Notes: generated by a model from the sequence alone, not told the origin. Positions 7,743 through 15,613 are shown, counted from the first letter of the stretch. The stretch: DNA of 64,000 nt from an uncultured bacterium (GCA_937951485.1 CALEDJ010000009.1:62001-126000); one strand, 5' to 3'. Program-made: numbers and translations.

Positions 7743-8735
7743 TCAACGCAAGTCCCCCAGGAGTTCCACCAGTTTTCGGATGGCGGCGATGTCTTCGTCA
7801 CTGAGGCGGATATCGCCCGCGCGGGCGTTCTCTTCCACCTGCGCTTCATTGCGCGCGCCGGCGAGGGCCGTGGTAACGCCGGCCTGCGCCACCGTCCATG
7901 CCAGGAACAACTGGCCGAAGGTCGCATTGTATTTTTCCGCGATGGGCCGCGCCCTCTCCAGCATTTCGAGCACGCGCCGCCGGTTTTCCGGAGAGAACAT
8001 GGCCTTGCTGCTGCGCAGGTCGTTTTGCGGGAACACCCTGTCCGGGCCGACCTTGCCCGTAAGCAATCCCTGCGCGAGGGGGCTGTATGCCAGGATGCCG
8101 ATATCGTTGATGCGGCAAAACGGCAGCACATCCTTCTCAATGTCGCGCTCAAGCGCATTGTACTTGGGCTGATTGCTGGCGATACGGCCTTTCTTCATGC
8201 AACGGCGCATCAGGTCGGGCGTGAAATTGCTTACGCCGATTTCCCGTATTTTGCCTTCCCGCTGCAACGACAGCAGCGCGTCCATCGTGTCGTCAATCGG
8301 CGTGGTGGGGTCGGGCCAATGGCACTGGTAGAGGTCAATCACGTCCACGCCCAGCCGCATCAGGCTTTGTTCGCATTCATGGCGGATGGATTCGGGCCGG
8401 AGATTGCGGAAGATGCGGCGGGCTTTCCCCTCGTTGTCGGTCGTGTCGAAATAGTGCTGGCCTTCCTCCACATCCCAGCGGAGTCCGCATTTGGTCGCGA
8501 CGATGACCTGGTCACGGCGCCCGGCAACCGCGCGTCCCACGACGCGCTCGCTGTGGCCCATGCCGTACACCGGAGCCGTGTCAATGCAGGTGACACCGAG
8601 GTCTATGCCCCGCAGCATCGCGCGGACGGCCGCCTCATCATTCGGGCCGCCCCACAGCCAGCCGCCCACCGCCCACGCGCCGAAAGAAATCACCGGCACG
8701 CGCAGGTCACTCTTTCCAAGCGTCCTGTATTTCAT
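7743..8735 (-). CDS. aldo/keto reductase
   Basis: The product is a 330-residue NADPH-dependent reductase of the AKR superfamily. The ATG (MKYRTLGKSDLRVPVISFG) follows AGAGGAGGT; an upstream TTG is unlikely. The catalytic tetrad is visible: Asp and Tyr in DTAPVYGMGHSE, Lys in ATKCGL and His in YQCHWPD. The C-terminal cofactor region has SPLAQGLLTGK. It probably reduces a sugar or aldehyde. It sits between a XylA-like isomerase and a nucleoside-hydrolase-like gene, all on the minus strand with gaps of 93 and 186 bp, suggesting a carbohydrate-use cluster rather than a tight operon. Confidence 0.9.
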   Translation of the reverse strand: MKYRTLGKSDLRVPVISFGAWAVGGWLWGGPNDEAAVRAMLRGIDLGVTCIDTAPVYGMGHSERVVGRAVAGRRDQVIVATKCGLRWDVEEGQHYFDTTDNEGKARRIFRNLRPESIRHECEQSLMRLGVDVIDLYQCHWPDPTTPIDDTMDALLSLQREGKIREIGVSNFTPDLMRRCMKKGRIASNQPKYNALERDIEKDVLPFCRINDIGILAYSPLAQGLLTGKVGPDRVFPQNDLRSSKAMFSPENRRRVLEMLERARPIAEKYNATFGQLFLAWTVAQAGVTTALAGARNEAQVEENARAGDIRLSDEDIAAIRKLVELLGDLR

Positions 8736-8828
8736 ACGCAAACCTCCTCTAACACGTCACCTCCTGGACCGCTTGCAGCGGCCGTGAGGAAAACGACGGT
8801 CTTGTGCCTGCGTCGCCGCCCGTTTTCT

Positions 8829-9896
8829 TTAGTACTTGCGGCCCATGAGATGGCAGAGGATATAGCGATCCAGTTCCTCATAGTCACGGGCCTTGATCAA
8901 TTCCGCTTCGAGTTTCCTGTCCAGAGTGCGCACTTTTTCCAGCAGCGCCTTGAACGTGGCGAGGCTGTTGCTGAGATGTTTGGTGTTCACTGCCTGCTTC
9001 TGGGTGCGCATGGTCTTCACATCCAATCCGACCCACTCGCCTTTGCGGCCATAGCCGTATTCTTCGAGCACGCGCACCTGGTTAAATGCCCGGCGCAGGT
9101 TGTAGGAGCCGAAGGACTTGTCCTGGTCAAACTTCAGCCCTCCCTGGTCGTTCAGATGAACGCTTTTCAGTTTGTCGTGCGCGAGCGCGTAGGCCATGTC
9201 GTCGGAAGGGTCGAGGCCCGCGAGGATGCTGTGCGCCGTCTCGACGAGGCAGCAGACGCGGTCCGGATCTTTGGTCATGTATGCCAGGCCGACGGCGTGC
9301 CCGATCGTCGGGATGATTGCGCTGTCCACCGGCTCGTTCGGTTTCGGTTCGATGAGAATGACCATCTTGGGATCATGGTCAAGCATCACATTGATGGCGT
9401 CGCGAATCTGCAGCACGGCAAGCCGCGCGTTCTTGCTTTCGCGAATATACGTGCCTTCGCGCGCGAGCCACAGCACAATGGTTTTTGCGTCCAGCATGTT
9501 CGCGATGTCAATCGCGATCTTGCTGCGTTCGATGGCGTACGTGCGGCAGGCGGGATCATTGTTGGTGTATCCGCCGTCAATCGTTTTCGGCGAAAACCAC
9601 AGGCGCGGCGCAACGAATTCCGCCTTCAGGCCCGCATCGTCCAGCATCTTCTTGACCCGCCTCGCCTCCTTTTCGATGACCGCCGCCGACTTGTTGTCCA
9701 GGTCCGGCACGGCGTCATCGTCATGAAACTGCATCCCCTGAAAGCCCATGCGCTTCGCCGCCGCCATCTTGCGCGCCAGCGCCTCCGGCTTGCGCACCGG
9801 CGGCCCGAAAGGGTCCGCGCCCTCGTCAATGTTCCATGGTCCGAATGAAAACCGGTACACACCCGTGACCGCCGTTGTCGTCTGCTTGCCGGCCAT
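8829..9896 (-). CDS. xylose isomerase-like sugar isomerase
   Basis: This 355-residue TIM-barrel protein has the ATG at 9896 (MAGKQTTTAV) after GGGGAGGAC. Motifs recall class I xylose isomerase: FHDDDAVPD with the ring-opening His and Asp near residue 60, EPKPNEP with a metal-binding Glu, and HLNDQGGLKFDQDKSFG near the end. The usual WGGREG is replaced by LWLAREGTY. Aldose-ketose isomerisation using two divalent metals is likely, but the sugar may not be xylose. It is upstream of the aldo/keto reductase in the same direction. Confidence 0.75.
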   Translation of the reverse strand: MAGKQTTTAVTGVYRFSFGPWNIDEGADPFGPPVRKPEALARKMAAAKRMGFQGMQFHDDDAVPDLDNKSAAVIEKEARRVKKMLDDAGLKAEFVAPRLWFSPKTIDGGYTNNDPACRTYAIERSKIAIDIANMLDAKTIVLWLAREGTYIRESKNARLAVLQIRDAINVMLDHDPKMVILIEPKPNEPVDSAIIPTIGHAVGLAYMTKDPDRVCCLVETAHSILAGLDPSDDMAYALAHDKLKSVHLNDQGGLKFDQDKSFGSYNLRRAFNQVRVLEEYGYGRKGEWVGLDVKTMRTQKQAVNTKHLSNSLATFKALLEKVRTLDRKLEAELIKARDYEELDRYILCHLMGRKY

Positions 9897-10040
9897 TATT
9901 CTGTCCTCCCCGCGCTGCGCGCGCATTCTCCATTGTTTGCACTGCCATGCCCGGCGTCACATCACGCAGACTGCGTGGCATCCCTCATGCCGGGATTGGT
10001 CTAGCATACGATCCCAAACCTCCGCATGCAAGTGCACAAT

Positions 10041-10302
10041 GTTCTGGAGTACAGGCTTTAGCCTGAAAAAGTCTGGAAGAGTCCTGGGGTACAGGCTTCA
10101 GCCTGTTGAGAAGGGGACAATCTCCACAGGCTGAAGCCTGTACTCCAAGACATTTCCCCCTCGTTACACCGCTTCTGCGGTGTAACGCACCACCGCGACG
10201 CTCCCGCGTCGCCAAATCGTTGTGGCCGGTTTCCGGACCGCGCCACCCATCCGGCCGAAGGTCTCTAAAAAATCAGCAGGCTAAAGCCTGTACTCCGGAA
10301 CT
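10041..10302. repeat. cluster of dispersed palindromic repeats (four CAGGCTTNAGCCTG copies plus one GTTACACCGC copy)
   Basis: Four copies of TGGAGTACAGGCTTNAGCCTG occur: forward at 10041-10066 and 10084-10107, reverse at 10126-10149 and 10276-10302. Between them GTTACACCGC (10163-10172) pairs with GCGGTGTAAC (10177-10186) across a 4-nt loop; this second family recurs at 11863. The layout is like REP/BIME sequences. They fill most of the gap between the isomerase and the next gene; the remainder shows nothing else. Confidence 0.85.
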
Positions 10303-10366
10303 TGTTGGACTTTTCCCGGGCCATGCTGGCAGTCTGGGGGAGCAATCGAACGGGCGAGGAAGGCAC

Positions 10367-10525
10367 ATGAAGGGTGCCGCGCGCAAACGGCTGACCGCAG
10401 CATTGCTTCGATGGGAACGCTGCGCGCCGCATCTGGACGACACCGTCCGGACCGGCATTTCCTTCGCCCACTTCGCCGATTATCGCCGCCGCCTTGACGC
10501 AATGGTAGAATCCATGGTTGCGTAG
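10367..10525 (+). CDS. possible 52-residue small protein
   Basis: An ATG at 10367 follows GAGGAAG by 4 nt and opens a 52-residue frame (MKGAARKRLTAALLRWERC). It is basic, predicted helical, and has no recognisable motif. It ends 35 bp before the Tat-exported TIM-barrel gene. A good ribosome site and a start just downstream of the repeat cluster are the only support; it may equally be non-coding leader. Confidence 0.3.
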   Translation: MKGAARKRLTAALLRWERCAPHLDDTVRTGISFAHFADYRRRLDAMVESMVA

Positions 10526-10560
10526 GCGATGGTCTGAGAATCGCAAGGAGTTCAGGCAAT

Positions 10561-11835
10561 ATGACAACAGCGAACCCAAACGATGAAAACCGCGACGCGG
10601 CGATGCCGCGCCGGGCGTTTCTTGGCGCGGCGGGCGCGGCAGGACTGGCTGCGGCATGGTCCGCGCACGCGAATACACAGGACGCGGCGCAAGGCCCGCA
10701 GAAGGAGAGCAAGATGAAACCCTGCAAGTACTGGATGCACGGATTCGGCGGCGAAGACCCGAAGGCGACGGCCAGGGCGTTGCGCGAGACGGGCTTCGAC
10801 GTGGTGGTGGCGGGGGGTGACGCCGTGATTGCCGCCGTGCGCGAAGAAGGCATGGAATCCTGGCTGTGCGGCGGCGCATTCGGCGTGGGTGCCGACGAGA
10901 AGGCCCTTCAGGCGGAAGACCTGCGCGGCGAACGGCACGTCTGGTTCGGATCGGGCTGTCCCAACCAGCCGGAAATCCGCGAACGCAACCTGAAATCCTA
11001 CGCAAAGATGGCGGAAACCAAGGATATTCAGGGCATCCTCGTGGACGGGTGCCGCTTCGCTTCGCCCGCGTCCGGGCTGCACGCATTTTTCACCTGTTTC
11101 TGCGATGTCTGCCGCGACAAGGCCGCCACACTCGGCTGCGACTTCGCCGCGATGCGCCGCGACGCCGGCGCGCTGCTGGAACTCGTGGAATCGCTGGGCA
11201 AGGAGGCGCCGCGCGCGGCGGCGTGGCTGGGAACGGCGGCGGGCGCGACGGAGTTCCTGACGCAGTATCCGGGCCTGATCGAATGGCTGCGCTTCCGACG
11301 CCTGTGCGTCACCGAACACTTCCGCGCCATCGCGGCGATCCTCCGGGGGGCCGGGCTGCGCATGGGCGTGTACATCTTTACGCCGTCGCTCGCGCCGCTC
11401 GTCGGCCAGTCCTATGTGGACCTTGCGCTTTTCGTGGACGTCTTCGCCCCGATGATCTATCGCAACTATCCCGACCGGCCCGGCATCGCCTGCCTGAACT
11501 GGGAACTGACGCTGATCCCGGAGGAACTGGGCCTGATCGGGTCCCCGCAGGAGGACGCCGTCATGCGGATGATCCTTGCCTGGACCGGCTTGCACGATAC
11601 GCCCGCCATCCAGAAACTGCGCGCCGGGCTGGAACCCGCCGCCATCGGCCACGAAACCCGTATGGCCCGCGCCCAAATCAGCGACAAAGAACTGGCGCCC
11701 ATCATCTACATTGACGACCCGCGCATGGCCGAATCCGCCGACGCGGTCCGGAACAACGGCGCGGATGGCCTCAACTTCTTCGTCTTCAAGGAAAACTGGA
11801 AGGAAATGGTGCGCCCCGGCATGCCCGCCGTCTGA
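10561..11835 (+). CDS. Tat-exported TIM-barrel glycosidase-like protein
   Basis: The product has 424 residues. The N-terminus carries a twin-arginine-type leader (MPRRAFLGAAGAAGLAAAW) followed by a polar stretch. The mature region begins CKYWMHGFGGEDP and shows alternating beta/alpha segments (GFDVVVAGGD, IQGILVDGCRFASP, VFAPMIYRNYPD) typical of a glycoside-hydrolase-like TIM barrel. The pair FFTCFCDVC resembles a motif in putative glycosyl-hydrolase proteins where Cys residues flank the substrate face. No catalytic acid pair can be assigned with confidence. Periplasmic location is likely; substrate unknown. It lies among carbohydrate genes but on the opposite strand. Confidence 0.6.
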   Translation: MTTANPNDENRDAAMPRRAFLGAAGAAGLAAAWSAHANTQDAAQGPQKESKMKPCKYWMHGFGGEDPKATARALRETGFDVVVAGGDAVIAAVREEGMESWLCGGAFGVGADEKALQAEDLRGERHVWFGSGCPNQPEIRERNLKSYAKMAETKDIQGILVDGCRFASPASGLHAFFTCFCDVCRDKAATLGCDFAAMRRDAGALLELVESLGKEAPRAAAWLGTAAGATEFLTQYPGLIEWLRFRRLCVTEHFRAIAAILRGAGLRMGVYIFTPSLAPLVGQSYVDLALFVDVFAPMIYRNYPDRPGIACLNWELTLIPEELGLIGSPQEDAVMRMILAWTGLHDTPAIQKLRAGLEPAAIGHETRMARAQISDKELAPIIYIDDPRMAESADAVRNNGADGLNFFVFKENWKEMVRPGMPAV

Positions 11836-11860
11836 TGGCGGCGCAGAGCGCCGCGGTGGT

Positions 11861-11890
11861 GTGTTACACCGCGGGAGCGGTGTAACGAGG
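11861..11890. repeat. second copy of GTTACACCGC palindrome
   Basis: GTTACACCGC (11863-11872) and GCGGTGTAAC (11877-11886) form the same hairpin with a 4-nt loop as the copy at 10163-10186. The flanking GGTGGTGT and CGAGG also match the first copy in the other orientation. It lies 25 bp after the stop of the preceding gene and could act as a transcript-end hairpin. Confidence 0.75.
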
Positions 11891-12096
11891 CATACAGGCA
11901 TACCGTGGTCTTCGATTCCAGCGCGGCATGCCCCGTCCATCCGTTGTGCCGCAGGTGATATTCTGGCAATTTCTCTGCGGCGCATGCTATACTTTTGGCG
12001 TTGTTTTTTCTCCACGCGCGGGCGTTGCGCATGCCAGAGGCGCGCATTCACGGGGATGACTTTCTTCCAACCGGCATCAAGCGAGGTTCCAGAACC

Positions 12097-14634
12097 ATGA
12101 CGAAGCAATTGATGGTGCATCCAGACCAGGCGCGGGCGCGTTCGGTGATCGAACTGGGTTCGATCCCGGTCAACGCATACAATAAAAGCCTCCGCAAGGA
12201 ACTGGAATCGAAGTCCGGCATCACGCCGGAACGGTGCCTGCGCATCCTGCGCGATATGATGCTGATCCGCGAATTCGAGACGATGCTCGACAACATCAAG
12301 AAACTGGGCAGTTACCAGGGCATCGAATACAACCACGCGGGGCCGGCGCATCTCTCCATCGGCCAGGAAGGCGCGGCGGTCGGCGAGTGCGTGCATCTCA
12401 CGGTGGAGGACCACATTTTCGGCAGCCACCGCAGCCACGGAGAAATCATCGCCAAGGGCCTGCGTGCGGTCGAAGACCTGTGCGGCAAGGGCTTGACGGA
12501 GGTTATGGCGCAGTACTTCGATGGGGCGACGCTGCGCGTCGTGGAAACGCACGAGCCGAACTGGGAAGGGTTGACCCTGCGCGAAAAAGGGAAGCGCAAG
12601 GCGGTGCTGGCGACCACCGAGGAGGAGGAACTCGGCGTTGATTTCCTTCTCTATGGCCTGCTCGCGGAGATTTTCGGGCGACAGAACGGGTTCAACAAGG
12701 GCATGGGCGGCTCGATGCACGCCTTCTTCCCGCCGTTCGGCGCGTATCCCGCGAACGCGATTGTGGGCGGAAGCGCCGACATCGCGACGGGGTCCGCGCT
12801 GTACCGCAAGATCGCGCGGCGCGGCGGCGTGACCGTGGCGAATATCGGCGACGCGTCGGTGGCCTGCGGGCCGGTCTGGGAGGCGATGGGTTTCAGCGCG
12901 ATGGCGCAGTTCACAAAACTCTGGGAAAAGGAATGCCGGGGCGGCCTGCCCATCATCTACAATTTCATGGACAACTTCTACGGCATGGGCGGCCAGCCCA
13001 TCGGCGAGACGGCCGGCTTCGAACGGCTCGCCCGCGTCGGCGCGGGACTCAACCCGGATTGCATGCACGCCGAGGTCGTGGACGGCAACAACCCGCTTGC
13101 GCTGGCCGACGCCTACCGCCGAAAACTGGACATCATCAAGGCCGGGCGGGGGCCGGTGCTGCTGGATGTGGTCTGCTACCGCCAGTCGGGCCATTCGCCC
13201 AGCGATCAGTCGTCCTATCGCGAACGCGAGGAAATAGACCTGTGGCGCCAGGTGGACCCCATCACCGAGTTCTCCGGAAAACTCCTCGACGCGGGGCTGA
13301 TTACCGATGCGGACATCAAGACGTTGCAGGCTTACGCACAGCGTAAGGTCACGAAGGCGTGCCGCCTCGCGGTCAGCCTCGACATCTCGCCGCGCATGGC
13401 GCTTACGCCGTTCAAGGGCCTCGCGGAAATCATGTTCAGCAACCGGGAGGAAGAGAAACTGCCGGGGTTGGCGCGCCCCGAAGACGTACGGATGCCCTTG
13501 GAGGAGAATCCGCGCGTCAAGGCCATTGCGAAGAAGTCGCGCAGCGGCCTCGACGAGAACGGCGCGGTGCTCAAGAGCAACCGCGCGGTCACCTTCGGCG
13601 AAGCCATTTTCGAGGCCATCATCCACCATTTCTATCACGACTCGCGCGTCATCGCCTACGGCGAGGAAAACCGCGACTGGGGCGGCGCGTTCGCCGTGTA
13701 TCAGGGACTCACCGAGGCGCTGCCGTATTACCGGCTCTTCAATTCCCCCATTTCCGAGGCGGCCATCGTGGGTACGGCGGTCGGCGTGGCGATGGAGGGC
13801 GGCCGTCCTATCGCCGAACTGATGTACTGCGATTTTATGGGGCGCGCGGGCGACGAGGTCTTCAACCAGTTGCCGAAGTGGCAGGCGATGTCCGCCGGGT
13901 ATCTCAAAATGCCGGTGGTGCTGCGGGTCTCCGTGGGCGCGAAATACGGCGCGCAGCATTCGCAGGACTGGACCGCGCTCTGCGCGCATGTGCCGGGGCT
14001 GAAAGTCGTTTTCCCCGCCACGCCGTACAGCGCCAAGGGGCTGATGGCGTCGGCGCTCAGCGGCAACGACCCGGTGGTCTTTTTCGAGAGCCAGCGCCTC
14101 TACAATCAGGTCGAGATCATTCACAAGGGCGGCGTGCCCGCCGAATACTACAAACTGCCGATCGGCGAACCGGCCATCATCCGGGAGGGGTCCGACCTGA
14201 GCATCCTGACCTTCGGGGCCACGCTCTACCGCGCGCTGGACGCCGCCGCCCGTTTCGAGAAGGAATTCGGGATTTCCGTTGAACTCATTGACGGGCAGAC
14301 GCTTGTGCCGTTCAATTACGAACCGGTGGTCGCATCCATCAGGAAAACCGGCAAATTGATCGTGGCCAGCGACGCCTGCGAACGCGGCAGTTACCTGCAC
14401 ACCATTGCCGGGCAAATCAGCCAGATCGCCTTCGACGAACTCGACGCGCCGGTCTGCGTGGTGGGTTCGCCCAACTGGATCGTGCCGCCCGCAGAACTGG
14501 AGGAGCAGTATTTCCCGCAGTCCTTCAGTTTCCTCGACGCCTACCACCAGCAGATCGCGCCGCTTCCCGGCTATACGCCCGTAATCCCCCGTACCCCCGA
14601 CACATTCGTTGCGCTGAACCGCCTCGGCGTGTGA
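12097..14634 (+). CDS. fused E1 alpha-beta 2-oxo acid dehydrogenase, thiamine diphosphate-dependent
   Basis: An 845-residue single-chain fusion of the alpha and beta subunits of an E1 component. ATG at 12097 with GCGAGG upstream is preferred over a frame open further 5'. Alpha part (about 40-430): EGAAVGECVHL, GMGGSMHAFFPPFG, then the cofactor region GDASVACGPVWEAM near 250 followed by NFMDNFYGMGGQ. Beta part (about 480-845): TFGEAIFEAI, EENRDWGGAF, EAAIVGTAVG, ending with the transketolase C-terminal domain (LIDGQTLVPFN, EERGSYLH-like CERGSYLH). It would decarboxylate a branched-chain or other 2-oxo acid and pass the acyl group to an E2 not seen here. The usual GDG of the thiamine motif reads GDA. 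Confidence 0.88.
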   Translation: MTKQLMVHPDQARARSVIELGSIPVNAYNKSLRKELESKSGITPERCLRILRDMMLIREFETMLDNIKKLGSYQGIEYNHAGPAHLSIGQEGAAVGECVHLTVEDHIFGSHRSHGEIIAKGLRAVEDLCGKGLTEVMAQYFDGATLRVVETHEPNWEGLTLREKGKRKAVLATTEEEELGVDFLLYGLLAEIFGRQNGFNKGMGGSMHAFFPPFGAYPANAIVGGSADIATGSALYRKIARRGGVTVANIGDASVACGPVWEAMGFSAMAQFTKLWEKECRGGLPIIYNFMDNFYGMGGQPIGETAGFERLARVGAGLNPDCMHAEVVDGNNPLALADAYRRKLDIIKAGRGPVLLDVVCYRQSGHSPSDQSSYREREEIDLWRQVDPITEFSGKLLDAGLITDADIKTLQAYAQRKVTKACRLAVSLDISPRMALTPFKGLAEIMFSNREEEKLPGLARPEDVRMPLEENPRVKAIAKKSRSGLDENGAVLKSNRAVTFGEAIFEAIIHHFYHDSRVIAYGEENRDWGGAFAVYQGLTEALPYYRLFNSPISEAAIVGTAVGVAMEGGRPIAELMYCDFMGRAGDEVFNQLPKWQAMSAGYLKMPVVLRVSVGAKYGAQHSQDWTALCAHVPGLKVVFPATPYSAKGLMASALSGNDPVVFFESQRLYNQVEIIHKGGVPAEYYKLPIGEPAIIREGSDLSILTFGATLYRALDAAARFEKEFGISVELIDGQTLVPFNYEPVVASIRKTGKLIVASDACERGSYLHTIAGQISQIAFDELDAPVCVVGSPNWIVPPAELEEQYFPQSFSFLDAYHQQIAPLPGYTPVIPRTPDTFVALNRLGV

Positions 14635-14636
14635 TG

Positions 14637-14680
14637 GGAATGCGGAGTGCGGAGTGCGGAATGCGGAGTGTGGAATGGGG
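14637..14680 (+). repeat. heptamer array (CGGAGTG/CGGAATG), left arm
   Basis: About six heptamers of the CGGARTG type begin 2 nt after the dehydrogenase stop codon. The reverse complement of the same array lies at 15111-15159, so the two arrays are in inverted orientation around the four-helix-bundle pseudogene. Confidence 0.85.
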
Positions 14681-14736
14681 AATAGGGAATATGGGAAGAG
14701 TTGGGCAGGAATGCTACAAATCAATAGAATCCCTTC

Positions 14737-15087
14737 ATGAATGACAATAATCTAAAGAGCAGGACTAAACAGTTTGCCCTTCGTATCATTCGCGTTTGCG
14801 AATCTCTTCCCATAAATCGCACAACGGAAACTATTGCTCGACAACTGATGCGTTGCGGTACATCGGTCGGCGCGAATTATCGGTCAGCATGTCGTGCTGA
14901 ATCCAAGGCTGACTTTGTTGCAAAAATGGGGATTGTCGAAGAAGAATGCGACGAATGTCTTTAATGGATGGAACTACTCATCGAGGCCGGAATCTTGGAA
15001 AAGAGGTTGCTTGAAGACCTGATGGATGAAGCCAATCAGATAACGGCCATCGTTATTGCATCTATTCGAACAGCCCGAAAACAATAA
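14737..15087 (+). pseudogene. four-helix-bundle (S23/IVP-type) protein, interrupted by one in-frame stop
   Basis: The frame begins MNDNNLKSRTKQFALRIIRV and contains the family hallmarks RQLMRCGTSVGANYRSA and AESKADFVAKMGIVEEECDE. It meets TAA at 14962-14964, then continues in the same frame WMELLIEAGILEKRLLEDL to a second TAA at 15085-15087. Intact family members usually read DE..YWLELL at this point, so a Tyr codon (TAT or TAC) became TAA by one base change. Full length would be 116 residues with the stop counted, normal for the family. Related proteins include intervening-sequence proteins and the Avd subunit of diversity-generating retroelements. The base composition is AT-richer than its neighbours. 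Confidence 0.85.
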
Positions 15088-15110
15088 CGTTCTTGTTGTC
15101 TGTTATCCCA

Positions 15111-15159
15111 CACTCCACACTCCGCACTCCGCATTCCGCACTCCGCATTCCGCATTCGA
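15111..15159 (-). repeat. heptamer array (CACTCCG/CATTCCG), right arm
   Basis: Seven tandem heptamers, alternating CACTCCG and CATTCCG, end at the promoter of the structured RNA. They are the reverse complement of the array at 14637-14680. Confidence 0.85.
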
Positions 15160-15166
15160 AAGGGTC

Positions 15167-15195
15167 TTGCGCTTTTTTGGAATTCGTTGTATTGT
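15167..15195 (+). promoter_or_regulatory. promoter of structured RNA, TTGCGC-17-TATTGT
   Basis: TTGCGC at 15167-15172 and TATTGT at 15190-15195 are exactly 17 bp apart. Predicted initiation is near 15202, just before the first strong hairpin of the RNA. The -35 box is the same as that upstream of rpmE. Confidence 0.65.
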
Positions 15196-15201
15196 AGAGG
15201 C

Positions 15202-15525
15202 GCAGGAAAGACCTGCCGGTGGCGATGAAGACTCATGAGGAGACTTCGGGGAACATCGGTCAGGCGGAAAGGAGGTGGTCCATCGATGGGAAGTCGGGTA
15301 GAACCCGGCGGGAGTAGTTGGCTGCCCGCTCGCGGCGACGCAACATGCAACCTTCAGATGGGCCCGCTTGTGAGGGAAGCGGGTCGGAGGAGGCGGGGTC
15401 GCCGGTAGTGGGCGGCGCTCGATGGGCGAAAGGGTGCGCCCCTTTCGGCCTGACGTAACCGATACGGTACTTTGATTGGCGCGCCCTTTCCGCGGTTCTT
15501 CCGCGGGGAGGGCCGCCCTTTTTTT
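15202..15525 (+). ncRNA. putative structured non-coding RNA, about 325 nt, unrecognised class
   Basis: The interval has its own promoter and a strong terminator, and no homologous protein frame. Perfect or near-perfect stems include CCTGCCGGTG (15212-15221) with CATCGGTCAGG (15254-15264), GTCGGGT with ACCCGGC (15293-15309), GGCCCGCTT with AAGCGGGTC (15361-15385) and CGAAAGGG with CCCTTTCG (15427-15447). AAAGGAGGTG at 15268-15277 is fully complementary to the 16S rRNA 3' tail and is followed 8 nt later by ATG at 15286, opening a 40-residue Arg-rich frame to 15408. So it could be a regulatory RNA, a leader with a short peptide, or a dual-function RNA. It lacks the conserved boxes of RNase P, tmRNA and SRP RNA. 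Confidence 0.55.
15478..15525 (+). terminator. Rho-independent terminator of the structured RNA
   Basis: A stem of about 17 bp (GGCGCGCCCTTTCCGCGG at 15478-15495 with CCGCGGGGAGGGCCGCC at 15501-15517, some G-U pairs) is followed by seven T residues at 15519-15525. It separates the RNA from priA. Confidence 0.85.
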
Positions 15526-15574
15526 CGCTATTTGCCCGTTCTGTGTGATTCGCGTCGCTTCGCCGGGAGTGCTA

Positions 15575-15603
15575 TTGACCACGCCGCAGGCCGCGCCTAT
15601 ACT
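15575..15603 (+). promoter_or_regulatory. priA promoter, TTGACC-17-TATACT, giving a near-leaderless transcript
   Basis: TTGACC at 15575-15580 and TATACT at 15598-15603 are 17 bp apart. The ATG of priA is at 15614, so the 5' leader would be only about 4 nt; no Shine-Dalgarno sequence precedes that ATG. Confidence 0.6.
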
Positions 15604-15613
15604 TCATACCGCT

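Noticed and set aside
8025-9848. 607-residue plus-strand frame
   Set aside because: Antisense to the aldo/keto reductase and the XylA-like isomerase, both with clear motifs; no domain visible in the frame.
10552-14724. 1,390-residue minus-strand frame
   Set aside because: Antisense to the Tat-exported protein and the fused E1 dehydrogenase, including repeat sequence; a product of high-GC codon bias.
14637-15159. Heptamer arrays as a CRISPR array
   Set aside because: Units are contiguous 7-mers with no 30-40-bp unique spacers and no cas genes nearby.
15202-15525. Structured RNA as RNase P, tmRNA or SRP RNA
   Set aside because: None of the conserved boxes of RNase P (GAGGAAAGTCC type), tmRNA (tRNA-like ends) or SRP RNA (GGAA tetraloop with AGCAGCC) is present.
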